Shown here in pieces: positions 7,887 to 15,838 of a DNA stretch of 64,000 nt. A program made the translations under genes and the position numbers. The stretch is from JABMOV01 sp964344305 (GTDB taxonomy: Bacteria > Fidelibacterota > Marinisomatia > Marinisomatales > JABMOV01). Position 1 is the first letter of the stretch, and each line of letters begins with the position of its first letter. The notes under the pieces are model-generated. The model did not search any database, had not been told where the DNA came from, and was given only the letters and a program-made list of their open reading frames with translations. Location: the NCBI GenBank assembly GCA_964344305.1, contig CAYFMT010000002.1, forward strand, positions 1 to 64,000, read 5' to 3'.

Positions 7887-8323
7887 AGGACGTTCGCACT
7901 GCCTCCCTGTTTTTCAATTTTTTTAATGGCTCCAGCGCTAAAAGCATCTGCAGTAATATTTACAGCACGTCCGATCTCCCCGTCACCCAACACTTTGACG
8001 GGTTTATAAGGAGAACGAATGAGACCGTTTTCATACAATACCTGAGAATCAACTGTATCACCATCTATTTTATCCACTGATGTCAGGTTTACAATCTGAT
8101 ATTCTTTCTTAAAAAGATGATTGGAAAAACCACGTTTTGGTACACGTCTGGCAAGTGCCATCTGACCACCTTCAAACCAGGCACGTTTCTTGTTCCCACT
8201 TCTTGATCCAGCCCCTTTGTGACCACGACCAGACGTTTTTCCAAGACCGGTTCCTGGTCCTCTACCACGACGTTTGGTATCTTTTTTTGACCCTTCAGCG
8301 GGCTTTAAATCGCCAAGTTTCAT
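7883..8323 (-). CDS. rplO: 50S ribosomal protein L15
   Basis: L15 binds 23S rRNA late in assembly and reaches deep into the subunit through its glycine/arginine-rich N-terminal arm. That arm is seen here as KRRGRGPGTGLGKTSGRGHKG. The rest of the 146-residue protein shows the family block FEGGQMALARRVPKRGF. It overlaps rpmD by one base (TAATG) and secY by 4 bp. Confidence 0.97.
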   Translation of the reverse strand: MKLGDLKPAEGSKKDTKRRGRGPGTGLGKTSGRGHKGAGSRSGNKKRAWFEGGQMALARRVPKRGFSNHLFKKEYQIVNLTSVDKIDGDTVDSQVLYENGLIRSPYKPVKVLGDGEIGRAVNITADAFSAGAIKKIEKQGGSANVL

Positions 8324-8520
8324 TACAATTCCTCAACCTTCAACAGGAAATCAATTTTTCGTACCATGCCACGAATCGATGGCGTATCTGTATGCTCAAC
8401 AGTGTGATTTAATCGCTTAATACCAAGAGCTTCCAGCGTCTTGCCAAATTTCTTATTGTGTCCAATCAGGCTTTTTACCTGGGTGATTCGTAACGTTTTG
8501 TTTGCTGATTTTTTTGGCAT
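8323..8520 (-). CDS. rpmD: 50S ribosomal protein L30
   Basis: This 65-residue protein has the short bacterial L30 form: LRITQVKSLIGHNKKFGKTLEALGI, then the conserved NHTVEHTDTPSIRGMVRKI. It is slightly longer than the usual 57-62 residues because of an N-terminal MPKKSANK extension. L30 contacts 23S and 5S rRNA. It lies between rpsE and rplO, overlapping the rplO start. Confidence 0.96.
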   Translation of the reverse strand: MPKKSANKTLRITQVKSLIGHNKKFGKTLEALGIKRLNHTVEHTDTPSIRGMVRKIDFLLKVEEL

Positions 8521-8521
8521 A

Positions 8522-9019
8522 TCAATTAAAAACTTCTTTTATGGTTATTCCACGCTTTCCTGCCACGGATACAGCATCCTGCAGGTTGATCAGAGCATCC
8601 ATGGTGGCACGTACAACATTTAATGCGTTATTTGAACCAAGTCTTTTTGTGAGAATGTTGTGAATCCCGACCTGCTCCATAACGGCACGAACTGCTGCCC
8701 CTGCAATAATACCTGTACCTGGTGATGCCGGTTTTAACATCACGCTGCTGGCACCATACTTACCAATGATTTTGTGTGGAATCGTCCCGTTAATCACAGG
8801 AACTTTCACGATACTCTGCTTCGCATTTTCCTTGGATTTATTGATGGCAGCGATAACCTCATTTGCTTTTCCCAGTCCAACACCAACGTGTCCTTTTCCA
8901 TCGCCAATGACAACCAGTGCAGTAAACCGAAAACGTTTACCTCTGGATGTTACCTTTGCTACCCGTTTAATTCGGACAACTATTTCTTCTTGTAAATCTA
9001 ATTCAGCTGGATTGATCAT
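8522..9019 (-). CDS. rpsE: 30S ribosomal protein S5
   Basis: S5 contributes to decoding fidelity and mRNA helicase activity at the entry channel. The open frame reaches a TTG at 9040, but I place the start at the ATG at 9019, giving about 165 residues and a normal N-terminus (INPAELDLQEEIVVRIKRVAK). The double-stranded RNA-binding domain contains GKRFRFTALVVIGDGKGHVGVG and the C-terminal domain ASPGTGIIAGAAVRAVMEQ. It lies between rplR and rpmD. Confidence 0.96.
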   Translation of the reverse strand: MINPAELDLQEEIVVRIKRVAKVTSRGKRFRFTALVVIGDGKGHVGVGLGKANEVIAAINKSKENAKQSIVKVPVINGTIPHKIIGKYGASSVMLKPASPGTGIIAGAAVRAVMEQVGIHNILTKRLGSNNALNVVRATMDALINLQDAVSVAGKRGITIKEVFN

Positions 9020-9040
9020 CTGATTTCCGAGTCTCCACAA

Positions 9041-9412
9041 TTAAAAGGATAAGCCACCTTCACGCGCCGCATCCGCAAGGGCTTTCACACGACCGTGATA
9101 GGTAAATCCATTTCTATCCAATACTACTTTTTCAATTTTCTTTGCTTTCGCGCGTTTAGCCAGTTCTTTTCCAACAAGCACACTGGAATCTGTTTTGGTT
9201 CCAGCTTTCTCTACCGCAGACCGTATGGCTTTATCCAATGTGGATACAGCCACAATGGTATTGCCATTAAAGTCATCAATAATCTGAGCTTCAATATGCT
9301 TGTTGCTTCGAAATACGCATAAACGAGGTCTTTCAGGATGGAACCTTGCCACACCTTTGCTTCGATTCCTGTTACGGGATAAACGTGCGATTTCTTTTTT
9401 TGATTTTGCCAT
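9041..9412 (-). CDS. rplR: 50S ribosomal protein L18
   Basis: L18 mediates attachment of 5S rRNA to the large subunit together with L5. The 123-residue sequence has the basic N-terminus (KSKKEIARLSRNRNRSK), the core RPRLCVFRSNKHIEAQIIDD and the C-terminal motif VVLDRNGFTYHGRVKALADA followed by AREGGL. It is 1 bp from the rplF stop. Confidence 0.97.
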   Translation of the reverse strand: MAKSKKEIARLSRNRNRSKGVARFHPERPRLCVFRSNKHIEAQIIDDFNGNTIVAVSTLDKAIRSAVEKAGTKTDSSVLVGKELAKRAKAKKIEKVVLDRNGFTYHGRVKALADAAREGGLSF

Positions 9413-9413
9413 C

Positions 9414-9950
9414 CTAGCTACCTACAGTTTTACCCTGTTTAATTTTTACATATTCATCCTTGTAGCGAATCCCTTTACCCTTGTAAGGCTCCGGTTTTCT
9501 AAACGAACGAATTTTTGCTGCAACTTCACCCACGAGCTGTTTGTCTATTCCGGATACGGTAATCTCTGTCCGTTTAGCTTCGAGTGTGATCCCTTCAGGT
9601 GGGTCAAAGATGATATCATGAGAATAACCAAGCTGTAAAATCATTCGATTATTCTCCACTGTTGCCTGGAACCCCACACCTCTGATTTCTAACTCTTTTG
9701 CATACCCCTGTGAAACACCTTCTATTGCATTTGCTACGAGCTGTCTCATGGTACCATGCAATGCACGGTGCTTCCGTGAATCCGAATTCCTTGTTAATGC
9801 AATAGCATTTTCATTCTGTGCAATCTGAACATCAGGATGCATTTCAACTTCTAATTGCCCCTTTGGACCGCTGACCTTAACCAACGCATCCTGAATGGCA
9901 ACGCTAACACCATCGGGTAGCTGAATAGGATTTTTACCAATTCTTGACAT
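9414..9950 (-). CDS. rplF: 50S ribosomal protein L6
   Basis: L6 lies near the sarcin-ricin loop and the factor-binding site. The 178-residue protein has the two tandem L6 domains. The first begins MSRIGKNPIQLPDGVSV with VKVSGPKGQLEVEM; the second ends with the signature EPYKGKGIRYKDEYVKIKQG. Length and neighbours (rpsH upstream, rplR downstream) are standard. Confidence 0.98.
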   Translation of the reverse strand: MSRIGKNPIQLPDGVSVAIQDALVKVSGPKGQLEVEMHPDVQIAQNENAIALTRNSDSRKHRALHGTMRQLVANAIEGVSQGYAKELEIRGVGFQATVENNRMILQLGYSHDIIFDPPEGITLEAKRTEITVSGIDKQLVGEVAAKIRSFRKPEPYKGKGIRYKDEYVKIKQGKTVGS

Positions 9951-9956
9951 ATATAC

Positions 9957-10355
9957 TTACCAAACGTTGCAAAGTAGTTCACCACCAACATTCAAACGAT
10001 TGGCAGCCTTATTTGACACAACACCTTTTGATGTGGATAGAATTGAAATACCCAGTCCATCCAAAACTCTTGGTATTTCATTGGCACCCACGTAAATCCT
10101 GCATCCCGGTGTACTGACTCTTTTTAGACCCGAAATAACAGGTTTTCCATTGTAGTCATATTTTAAAAAGATGCGGATATTTTCTTTATTACCTTCGGCA
10201 ATAAAGAGAAAATCTTCAATATACTTTTCTTCTTTTAATACAAAGGCAAGACGCTTTTTCATGTTGGAGGAAGGAATATCCACCCAACGTTTGTCCGCTG
10301 CCATTGCATTACGAATCCGTGTTAAAAAATCTGCAATTGGATCTGTCATTGACAT
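9957..10355 (-). CDS. rpsH: 30S ribosomal protein S8
   Basis: S8 binds the central domain of 16S rRNA and in E. coli represses the spc operon by binding its mRNA. The 132-residue protein starts MSMTDPIADFLTRIRNA and has the conserved C-terminal signature LDGLGISILSTSKGVVSNKAA. An AGGAG sequence 9 nt upstream supports the ATG at 10355 over the ATG two codons later. Confidence 0.98.
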   Translation of the reverse strand: MSMTDPIADFLTRIRNAMAADKRWVDIPSSNMKKRLAFVLKEEKYIEDFLFIAEGNKENIRIFLKYDYNGKPVISGLKRVSTPGCRIYVGANEIPRVLDGLGISILSTSKGVVSNKAANRLNVGGELLCNVW

Positions 10356-10368
10356 CCGAATAATCTCC

Positions 10369-10554
10369 TTACCAACTCGCCTTCGTTACACCAGGGATTT
10401 CGCCACGCAGTGCCATTTCCCTGAAACATAATCTGCACAATCCAAACCGACGGATATATCCATGTGGACGTCCACATTTAAAACAGCGGTTATACCGTCT
10501 TGAAGAAAATTTTTCTTTTCTTTTCGCTTTAACGATTAATGATTTTTTTGCCAT
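10369..10554 (-). CDS. rpsN: 30S ribosomal protein S14, type Z
   Basis: At 61 residues this is the short, zinc-binding S14. The ligands Cys24, Cys27, Cys40 and Cys43 frame the sequence CFKCGRPHGYIRRFGLCRLC. S14 acts late in 30S head assembly. The gene is 14 bp upstream of rpsH and abuts rplE. Together with the C+ L36 it shows zinc-dependent ribosomal proteins here, while L33 is the zinc-free form. Confidence 0.97.
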   Translation of the reverse strand: MAKKSLIVKAKRKEKFSSRRYNRCFKCGRPHGYIRRFGLCRLCFREMALRGEIPGVTKASW

Positions 10555-11195
10555 TAAGCTGCCTCAGCTTCTTCTACTTTTTTAACAGGTTTTTCACGCA
10601 ATGGAAGCCCGAATTCTTTTAACAGCCAGTATGCTTCATCATCCGTTTTTGCTGTAGTGGTGATAGAAACATTCATCCCGCGAATTGCATCAATTTTATC
10701 ATAGTCAATCTCGGTAAACACAATTTGTTCTTTAATACCAAAATTAAAATTTCCCCGTTTATCAAAGGATTTAAACGAAAGTCCGCTGAAGTCACGAGTA
10801 CGCGGTAACGCAATAGAATTTAACCGTTCAAAAAACTCATACATTCTATTTGATCTCAATGTCACTGTACACCCAACTGGAAATCCCTTGCGAATTTTGA
10901 AATTCGAGATATCCTTCTTTGATCGAGTTACAACCGCTTTTTGTCCGCTGATCAATGTTAACTCTTCCAGTGCACTTTCCAGAGCCTTTGCATTGGTTTT
11001 AGCATCACCAATACCGTAATTCAAATTTATTTTTGTCAGCTTTGGTACTTCTGAAATACTGGAATACCCAAATCGTTTCATCAGGTTTGGAACGATGGAT
11101 TCCTTATACAATGACTTGTATGAAGGGATATAAGAATCAGTCTTCTTGGTACTTTTTTTCGTTGTTTTCTTCGCTGTTTTCTTTTGTTCTGCCAT
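10554..11195 (-). CDS. rplE: 50S ribosomal protein L5 with Lys-rich N-terminal extension
   Basis: L5 binds 5S rRNA and forms bridge B1b. The core (about residues 25-205) is normal: YKESIVPNLMKRFGYSSISE, VPKLTKINLNYGIGDAK, GCTVTLRSNRMYEFFERL and ALPRTRDFSGL. The product is 213 residues against the usual 179-187. The excess is mainly an N-terminal extension rich in Lys and Thr (KKTAKKTTKKSTKKT) plus a short acidic tail. The ATG lies 1 bp after the rplX stop. No better internal start is obvious before the conserved core, so I think the extension is real. Confidence 0.95.
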   Translation of the reverse strand: MAEQKKTAKKTTKKSTKKTDSYIPSYKSLYKESIVPNLMKRFGYSSISEVPKLTKINLNYGIGDAKTNAKALESALEELTLISGQKAVVTRSKKDISNFKIRKGFPVGCTVTLRSNRMYEFFERLNSIALPRTRDFSGLSFKSFDKRGNFNFGIKEQIVFTEIDYDKIDAIRGMNVSITTTAKTDDEAYWLLKEFGLPLREKPVKKVEEAEAA

Positions 11196-11196
11196 G

Positions 11197-11505
11197 TTAG
11201 TTCTCTATTTCCTGACCCGTTTTCTTAGAGACCCTGACCTTGGTTCCATCCTCAAGGATTTTGTACCCAATTCGGGTAGCTTGCCCTGCATGGATTACCA
11301 TAATATTCGACACATGGATCGAGGCTTCTTTTTCCACAAATCCACCTGCCTGATTCTGTTGAGATGGACGTGTGGCACGTTTAATGAAGTTAATCCCCTC
11401 GATCAATACTCGATCATTTTTTGGAAACACATGAAGCACTTTACCCTCTTCACCTTTATGGTTTCCACTAATGACCCGGACAGTCATACCTTTTTTGACA
11501 AACAT
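11197..11505 (-). CDS. rplX: 50S ribosomal protein L24
   Basis: L24 initiates 50S assembly by binding the 5' domain of 23S rRNA. The 102-residue protein has the KOW motif near its N-terminus (VRVISGNHKGEEGKVLHVFP) followed by INFIKRATRPSQQNQAGG and the usual IHVSNIMV segment. Its ATG overlaps the rplN stop by a single base, indicating coupled translation. Confidence 0.97.
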   Translation of the reverse strand: MFVKKGMTVRVISGNHKGEEGKVLHVFPKNDRVLIEGINFIKRATRPSQQNQAGGFVEKEASIHVSNIMVIHAGQATRIGYKILEDGTKVRVSKKTGQEIEN

Positions 11506-11873
11506 TATAATACCTCCGGTGCCATGGACACAATTTTCATATAGCCACTGTCTCTAAGTTCACGAGCAACCGGTCCAAAAATACGTGTTCCTCTTGGTTC
11601 CCCTGCAGTGTTGAGCAATACGGCAGCATTGTCATCAAACCGAATATAGGATCCATCCTGTCGACGCACTTCTTTTTTCGTACGAACGACAACGGCACGG
11701 GTAACCTGACCCTTTTTCACCATGCCTCCAGGGATGGCGCTTTTCACCGTTACGACAACGATGTCACCAACGGAAGCATATCGTCTTTTACTCCCACCGA
11801 GTATCTTGAAACACAGGACTTCTTTGGCGCCTGTGTTGTCTGCTACTTTTAATCTTGTTTCTTGCTGAATCAC
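11505..11873 (-). CDS. rplN: 50S ribosomal protein L14
   Basis: L14 forms intersubunit bridges B5 and B8 and is the docking site of the silencing factor RsfS. The 122 residues follow the invariant pattern: MIQQETRLKVADNTGAKEVL, VTVKSAIPGGMVKKGQV, then NAAVLLNTAGEPRGTRIFGP. The start codon is GTG at 11871-11873, fixed by the conserved N-terminus. Confidence 0.98.
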   Translation of the reverse strand: MIQQETRLKVADNTGAKEVLCFKILGGSKRRYASVGDIVVVTVKSAIPGGMVKKGQVTRAVVVRTKKEVRRQDGSYIRFDDNAAVLLNTAGEPRGTRIFGPVARELRDSGYMKIVSMAPEVL

Positions 11874-11878
11874 GTCAT

Positions 11879-12145
11879 TTATCCAATTTTTTGAGATTCA
11901 CGAACAATTTCGCTTACCTGCCATCGTTTATTCTTACTCATTGGACGAGTATGTGAAATCTTTACCAGATCACCTTCACTGGGAACAATTGCACCGACAT
12001 GGGCCATATATTTCTTATTTCTTCTAATATATTTTTTGTATATCGGATGCCGTACTTTCCATGAAACATTTACAACCACGGTTTTATCCATCTTATCGCT
12101 GACGACTTCACCCACCAGGGTTTGCCTTTTTCGTGTATCAGCCAT
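11879..12145 (-). CDS. rpsQ: 30S ribosomal protein S17
   Basis: S17 is a primary 16S rRNA binder with an OB fold. I start it at the ATG at 12145, immediately after the rpmC stop at 12147, giving 88 residues beginning MADTRKRQTLVGEVVSDKMD. The frame is open to an ATG at 12169 inside rpmC, which would add eight residues not typical of the family. Core motifs are KTVVVNVSWKVRHPIYKKYI and EGDLVKISHTRPMSKNKRW. Confidence 0.95.
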   Translation of the reverse strand: MADTRKRQTLVGEVVSDKMDKTVVVNVSWKVRHPIYKKYIRRNKKYMAHVGAIVPSEGDLVKISHTRPMSKNKRWQVSEIVRESQKIG

Positions 12146-12146
12146 T

Positions 12147-12362
12147 CTATTCACCATCCTTTGTCTCACGAATTCCCAGTTCGTATTCCCTCAGCACGGT
12201 TTTAATCTGTGCGATTTCTTTTTTCAATTTTCCAATTTGCAATGGATCCTCAAGTTGCTGAAGTGCTTTTTGAAAACGCAAATTCCGTAGCGCCTCAACA
12301 TTGTCCTGAAGCTTCACTTCGAGCTCATTTACGGTCATTTCTTTTAACATTGTCTGCTTCAT
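12147..12362 (-). CDS. rpmC: 50S ribosomal protein L29
   Basis: L29 lies at the tunnel exit and, with L23, forms the docking surface for SRP and trigger factor. The 71-residue product shows LKEMTVNELEVKLQDNVEAL, LRNLRFQKALQQLEDPLQIG and the terminal helix KKEIAQIKTVLREYELGI. A GGGAG sequence 11 nt upstream supports the ATG at 12362; an internal ATG four codons later is possible. Confidence 0.96.
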   Translation of the reverse strand: MKQTMLKEMTVNELEVKLQDNVEALRNLRFQKALQQLEDPLQIGKLKKEIAQIKTVLREYELGIRETKDGE

Positions 12363-12367
12363 GGCCG

Positions 12368-12781
12368 TTATAACTCCCTGCGCTCAACAACTTTGGTTTT
12401 TATGGGCAACTTGTAACTGGCATTGCGAAATGCTTCATCTGCCTGTTCTCTCGTTACCCCTTCAATTTCGAACAATATTCGTCCAGGTTTTACATTGGCC
12501 ACCCAGTACTCCGGTGCACCTTTACCTTTACCCATTCGAGTTTCAGCCGGTTTTGCAGTAATGGGTTTATCCGGGAAAATACGAATCCACATTTTTCCAA
12601 TTTTTCTTACAACCCTTGCAATTGTAATACGTGCAGACTCAATCTGTCTTGCAGTAATCCAACCCGGTTCCATGGCCTTCAAACCATAACTTCCGAAGGC
12701 AACATAATTGCCACGCATGGCCATTCCTCTTCGGTGTCCACGGTGATGACGGCGGTATTTAATTTTCTTCGGTTCTAACAT
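12368..12781 (-). CDS. rplP: 50S ribosomal protein L16
   Basis: L16 helps position A-site tRNA and organises the region near the peptidyl-transferase centre. The 137-residue sequence is canonical: MLEPKKIKYRRHHRGHRRG, VAFGSYGLKAMEPGWITARQ, IWIRIFPDKP-type KMWIRIFPDKPITAKPAETR, and GKGKGAPEYWVANVKPG. It follows rpsC by 2 bp. Confidence 0.98.
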   Translation of the reverse strand: MLEPKKIKYRRHHRGHRRGMAMRGNYVAFGSYGLKAMEPGWITARQIESARITIARVVRKIGKMWIRIFPDKPITAKPAETRMGKGKGAPEYWVANVKPGRILFEIEGVTREQADEAFRNASYKLPIKTKVVERREL

Positions 12782-12783
12782 AA

Positions 12784-13419
12784 TTATTTACTTTTGTGCA
12801 TTACACCATTACAAATCCACACCTTGATTCCAATAACACCATAAGTTGTATGTGCTTCAGTAAGGTGATAATCGATATCGGCTCTCAATGTGTGTAAGGG
12901 TACTTTCCCTTCCATGAATTTTTCACTTCGTGCAATTTCTGCACCCCCGAGTCTTCCAGCCACATTGATACGGATACCTTCCGCTCCCATGCGCATGGTA
13001 GATTGAATGGTTTTATTAACGACTCGACGATATGAAATCTTTTTAATTAACTGGTGGGCAATATTGGCGCCCACTAGCGCTGCATCCAATTCAGGTCTTT
13101 TTACTTCAGAAATATTGATCTGGATGTCTTTATTGGTCAGCTGCTTTACTTCACGCTTCAATCGTGCAACCTCTTCCCCACCTTTACCGATAACGATCCC
13201 AGGTCTTGCTGTGTGAATGGTAACAGTCACAACTTTAGACGTCCTGGCAATATCCACTTTGGATATTCCGGCATTTGGAAGACGTGCTGCCAAATATTTT
13301 CTGATCTGAACATCTTCTTCAAGCTCAGATGCAAATGTTTCTTTTGGAGAAAACCAGTTTGAACGCCAATCCTTTGTTACGGAAAGACGAAATCCCACTG
13401 GATGTGTTTTCTGACCCAA
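12784..13419 (-). CDS. rpsC: 30S ribosomal protein S3
   Basis: S3 lines the mRNA entry tunnel with S4 and S5. The N-terminus MGQKTHPVGFRL fixes the start at a TTG codon (13417-13419), preceded by GGAGG at 4 nt spacing. The KH type-2 domain holds GIVIGKGGEEVARLKREV at about residues 74-91. The C-terminal domain contains GAEGIRINVAGRLGGAEIAR and ends with a shortened tail. At 211 residues it is at the short end of the family. Confidence 0.97.
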   Translation of the reverse strand: MGQKTHPVGFRLSVTKDWRSNWFSPKETFASELEEDVQIRKYLAARLPNAGISKVDIARTSKVVTVTIHTARPGIVIGKGGEEVARLKREVKQLTNKDIQINISEVKRPELDAALVGANIAHQLIKKISYRRVVNKTIQSTMRMGAEGIRINVAGRLGGAEIARSEKFMEGKVPLHTLRADIDYHLTEAHTTYGVIGIKVWICNGVMHKSK

Positions 13420-13430
13420 AATTCCTCCGA

Positions 13431-13775
13431 CTAGTTTTCGTCACTAACGACGATCGTTAAATGCGCAGATGGTCTACGCAGTCTGGATGCCCTACCCATG
13501 GATGCAGCGCGAAACCGCTTCATTGCCGGTCCACCATCCACGTAAGCTTCCTTGATATTCAATGATTCAGGATCCATGGTTTTATCATCGGCTTTCACCA
13601 TCAGGTTTGCTACTGCAGATCGCAATGTTTTCTCAATGGTTTCCGCTGCTTTTTCAGGCGAGAAATGCAACATATTCAATGCAATCCCAACATTTTTTCC
13701 TCTAATAGAATCAAGCGTTTTTCTCACTTTTCTTGGGGATTGACGTATATAGCGATGTTTTGCTGATGCTTCCAT
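13431..13775 (-). CDS. rplV: 50S ribosomal protein L22
   Basis: L22 sends a beta-hairpin into the exit tunnel near the macrolide site. The 114-residue protein begins MEASAKHRYIRQSPRKVRK and carries ALNMLHFSPEKAAETIEKTL and the hairpin-tip region MKRFRAASMGRASRLRRPSA, ending HLTIVVSDEN. It is 2 bp from rpsS. Confidence 0.97.
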   Translation of the reverse strand: MEASAKHRYIRQSPRKVRKTLDSIRGKNVGIALNMLHFSPEKAAETIEKTLRSAVANLMVKADDKTMDPESLNIKEAYVDGGPAMKRFRAASMGRASRLRRPSAHLTIVVSDEN

Positions 13776-13777
13776 GA

Positions 13778-14047
13778 TTATTTCTTTCTATCTCCTGAGT
13801 GCATCCTAAATGTTCTTGTTGGGGCAAATTCACCCAACTTGTGACCGACCATATTTTCATAAATATAGACTGGAATAAATTTATTTCCATTATGTACTGC
13901 CAGGGTATGACCTACGAATTCCGGTGTAATCATGGAACGACGTGACCACGTTTTTATCACTTTCTTTTTGCCGGCATCATTCATTGCTTGAACTTTCTTC
14001 ACCAGCTTATCATTAACGTAAGGTCCTTTTTTTAATGAACGAGGCAT
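13778..14047 (-). CDS. rpsS: 30S ribosomal protein S19
   Basis: S19 sits in the 30S head in complex with S13. The 89-residue sequence is near-consensus: MPRSLKKGPYVNDKLVKKV, KTWSRRSMITPEFVGHTLAV, HNGNKFIPVYIYENMVGHKL and GEFAPTRTFRMHSGD. It begins 1 bp after rplB and is 2 bp before rplV. Confidence 0.98.
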   Translation of the reverse strand: MPRSLKKGPYVNDKLVKKVQAMNDAGKKKVIKTWSRRSMITPEFVGHTLAVHNGNKFIPVYIYENMVGHKLGEFAPTRTFRMHSGDRKK

Positions 14048-14048
14048 T

Positions 14049-14873
14049 CTATTTTCTCCTCTTCACAATTAAGTCGTTCGATTTTTTCTTCCGTTTGCGC
14101 GTTTTAAATCCTTTTGAAGGCTGTCCCCAGGGAGAACGTGGATGCCCACCACCGGATGTTTTACCTTCACCACCACCCATTGGATGATCCACGGGATTCA
14201 TGGCAACACCACGAACCGTTGGTCGCTTTCCTAACCAACGTGAGCGCCCTGCTTTTCCGGAAACAACCTGCTCATGAGTCCTGTTACCGACCTGACCCAG
14301 AGTTGCAATACAATTCTCATTTATCATGCGAATTTCTCCTGAGGGGAGCTTCACAGTAGTCATCCCACTATCATGTGCCATAATCTGAGCCACAGCTCCC
14401 GCTGAACGAACCATTTGTCCACCTTTTCCAGGAATAAGCTCAACATTATGGACAAACATACCACTTGGAATGGCTTTCAATGGTACAGCGTTTCCAACTT
14501 TTAGTGGGGCATTGTCTCCGGACAACACGTCATCACCAACCTTTAAGCCTACCGGCGCAAGCATGTACCGCTTTTCTCCGTCTACATAATGAATCAAAGC
14601 AATATTTGCTGATCTATTTGGATCATATTCAATGGTTGCAATTTTTCCTGGAATTCCATGCTTGTTTCTTTTAAAGTCAATAATCCGATAACGTCTTCTA
14701 TGACCTCCGCCTTTATGACGACAGGTTATTCTACCGGTATTGTTGCGTCCACCAGTCTTTCTAAGCGCTACTGTCAGTGACTTTTCTGGCTTATCTGTAG
14801 TAATATCACTAAAATCTGGACGCGTGGCAAATCTGCTTCCTGGTGTGACGGGTTTTAGTTTACGTATGCCCAT
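14049..14873 (-). CDS. rplB: 50S ribosomal protein L2
   Basis: L2 is required for subunit association and peptidyl-transferase activity. The 274-residue protein has the RNA-binding OB/SH3 core (GRITCRHKGGGHRRRYRIID) and the strongly conserved C-terminal loop VAMNPVDHPMGGGEGKTSGG with its invariant histidine, followed by PRSPWGQPSKGFKTRKRKK. Size and surroundings are standard. Confidence 0.98.
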   Translation of the reverse strand: MGIRKLKPVTPGSRFATRPDFSDITTDKPEKSLTVALRKTGGRNNTGRITCRHKGGGHRRRYRIIDFKRNKHGIPGKIATIEYDPNRSANIALIHYVDGEKRYMLAPVGLKVGDDVLSGDNAPLKVGNAVPLKAIPSGMFVHNVELIPGKGGQMVRSAGAVAQIMAHDSGMTTVKLPSGEIRMINENCIATLGQVGNRTHEQVVSGKAGRSRWLGKRPTVRGVAMNPVDHPMGGGEGKTSGGGHPRSPWGQPSKGFKTRKRKKKSNDLIVKRRK

Positions 14874-14875
14874 AA

Positions 14876-15199
14876 CTATAACTCTCCTTCACCCTTTAAC
14901 AGATCTATCTTATATCCATCTTTTAACGTAACAACTGCTCGTTTCCAATCAGATCTTTTACCCTGTGTTCTAATCGTCCGACCGCCACTTCTCACTGTCA
15001 TTTGCTTTGCTTTTCCTCTGCGATTCATGGTGGCAACTTTCTCAACCTTCACATCAAAAAGCATTTCAACAGCAGTCTTAATGGTAATCTTATTCGCATC
15101 AGGCTTTACCTGAAAAGCATATTTGCGCTGCGTTTCCTCTAAGACGCTCATCTTTTCTGTAAAAAGCGGTCGAATAATTGTATCTCGAATATCAGACAT
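14876..15199 (-). CDS. rplW: 50S ribosomal protein L23
   Basis: L23 is the main docking site for trigger factor and SRP at the tunnel exit. At 107 residues it has the N-terminal IIRPLFTEKMSVLEETQRKY, then VKPDANKITIKTAVEMLFDV with VEKVATMNRRGKAK. It ends in the strand KRAVVTLKDGYKIDLLKGEG. It is 1 bp from rplD and 2 bp from rplB. Confidence 0.97.
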   Translation of the reverse strand: MSDIRDTIIRPLFTEKMSVLEETQRKYAFQVKPDANKITIKTAVEMLFDVKVEKVATMNRRGKAKQMTVRSGGRTIRTQGKRSDWKRAVVTLKDGYKIDLLKGEGEL

Positions 15200-15200
15200 G

Positions 15201-15833
15201 TTAATTCTTTACCGTTAACTGTTCATTTAAAAGTGAAAGTCCATTTTTATCAAAAACAAGGACTTCATTATCCAGAAGATCATAAGCACTGGCTTCCACT
15301 GAAGTCATCACATTTACGTTGGGAATATTTCTTGCGCTCATGAACAGGTTATCATTTACGGACCCTGTTAACAGGGTAACTTTCTTTCCGTCAAGCCCGA
15401 GTTTTTTCAGTAAATCTGAAAGTAGCTTAGTCCTGGGTTGATCCAAGTCAATGGCATTCAAGACAACAATGGCATCATTTTTTGCCTTGCTGGAAAGAAC
15501 ACTTCGGCGTGCAATCTGCTTCATTTTTTTAGGAAGAGATTTCTTATACAAATGTGGTTCAGGACCAAAAACGGTTCCTCCACCTTTCCAGATGGGTGAA
15601 CGTGTGGATCCAGCTCGTGCAACACCACGACCTTTCTGGCGCCATGGTTTTTTACCACCACCTCTTACCATACCACGAGATTTCGCAGCATGCGTACCCT
15701 GTCTCATGTTCGAAAGTTCGGTTTGAATTGTCTGGTGGACGACCGCCTCATTCGGCTCAACACCGAATACGGATTTATCCACTTTTACTTTTGAATCGTT
15801 AGATCCATCCAATTTTTTTACTTGAAATTCCAT
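15201..15833 (-). CDS. rplD: 50S ribosomal protein L4
   Basis: L4 lines the exit tunnel opposite L22 and in E. coli autoregulates the S10 operon. The 210-residue protein shows the tunnel-loop signature KPWRQKGRGVARAGSTRSPI preceded by THAAKSRGMVRGGGK, and the C-terminal domain ending NEVLVFDKNGL-like EVLVFDKNGLSLLNEQL. It is 5 bp downstream of rplC. Confidence 0.97.
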   Translation of the reverse strand: MEFQVKKLDGSNDSKVKVDKSVFGVEPNEAVVHQTIQTELSNMRQGTHAAKSRGMVRGGGKKPWRQKGRGVARAGSTRSPIWKGGGTVFGPEPHLYKKSLPKKMKQIARRSVLSSKAKNDAIVVLNAIDLDQPRTKLLSDLLKKLGLDGKKVTLLTGSVNDNLFMSARNIPNVNVMTSVEASAYDLLDNEVLVFDKNGLSLLNEQLTVKN

Positions 15834-15838
15834 ACCAG

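Noticed and set aside
12146..12169. Longer start for rpsQ inside rpmC
   Set aside because: It adds residues foreign to the S17 family; the ATG at 12145 directly after the rpmC stop fits better.
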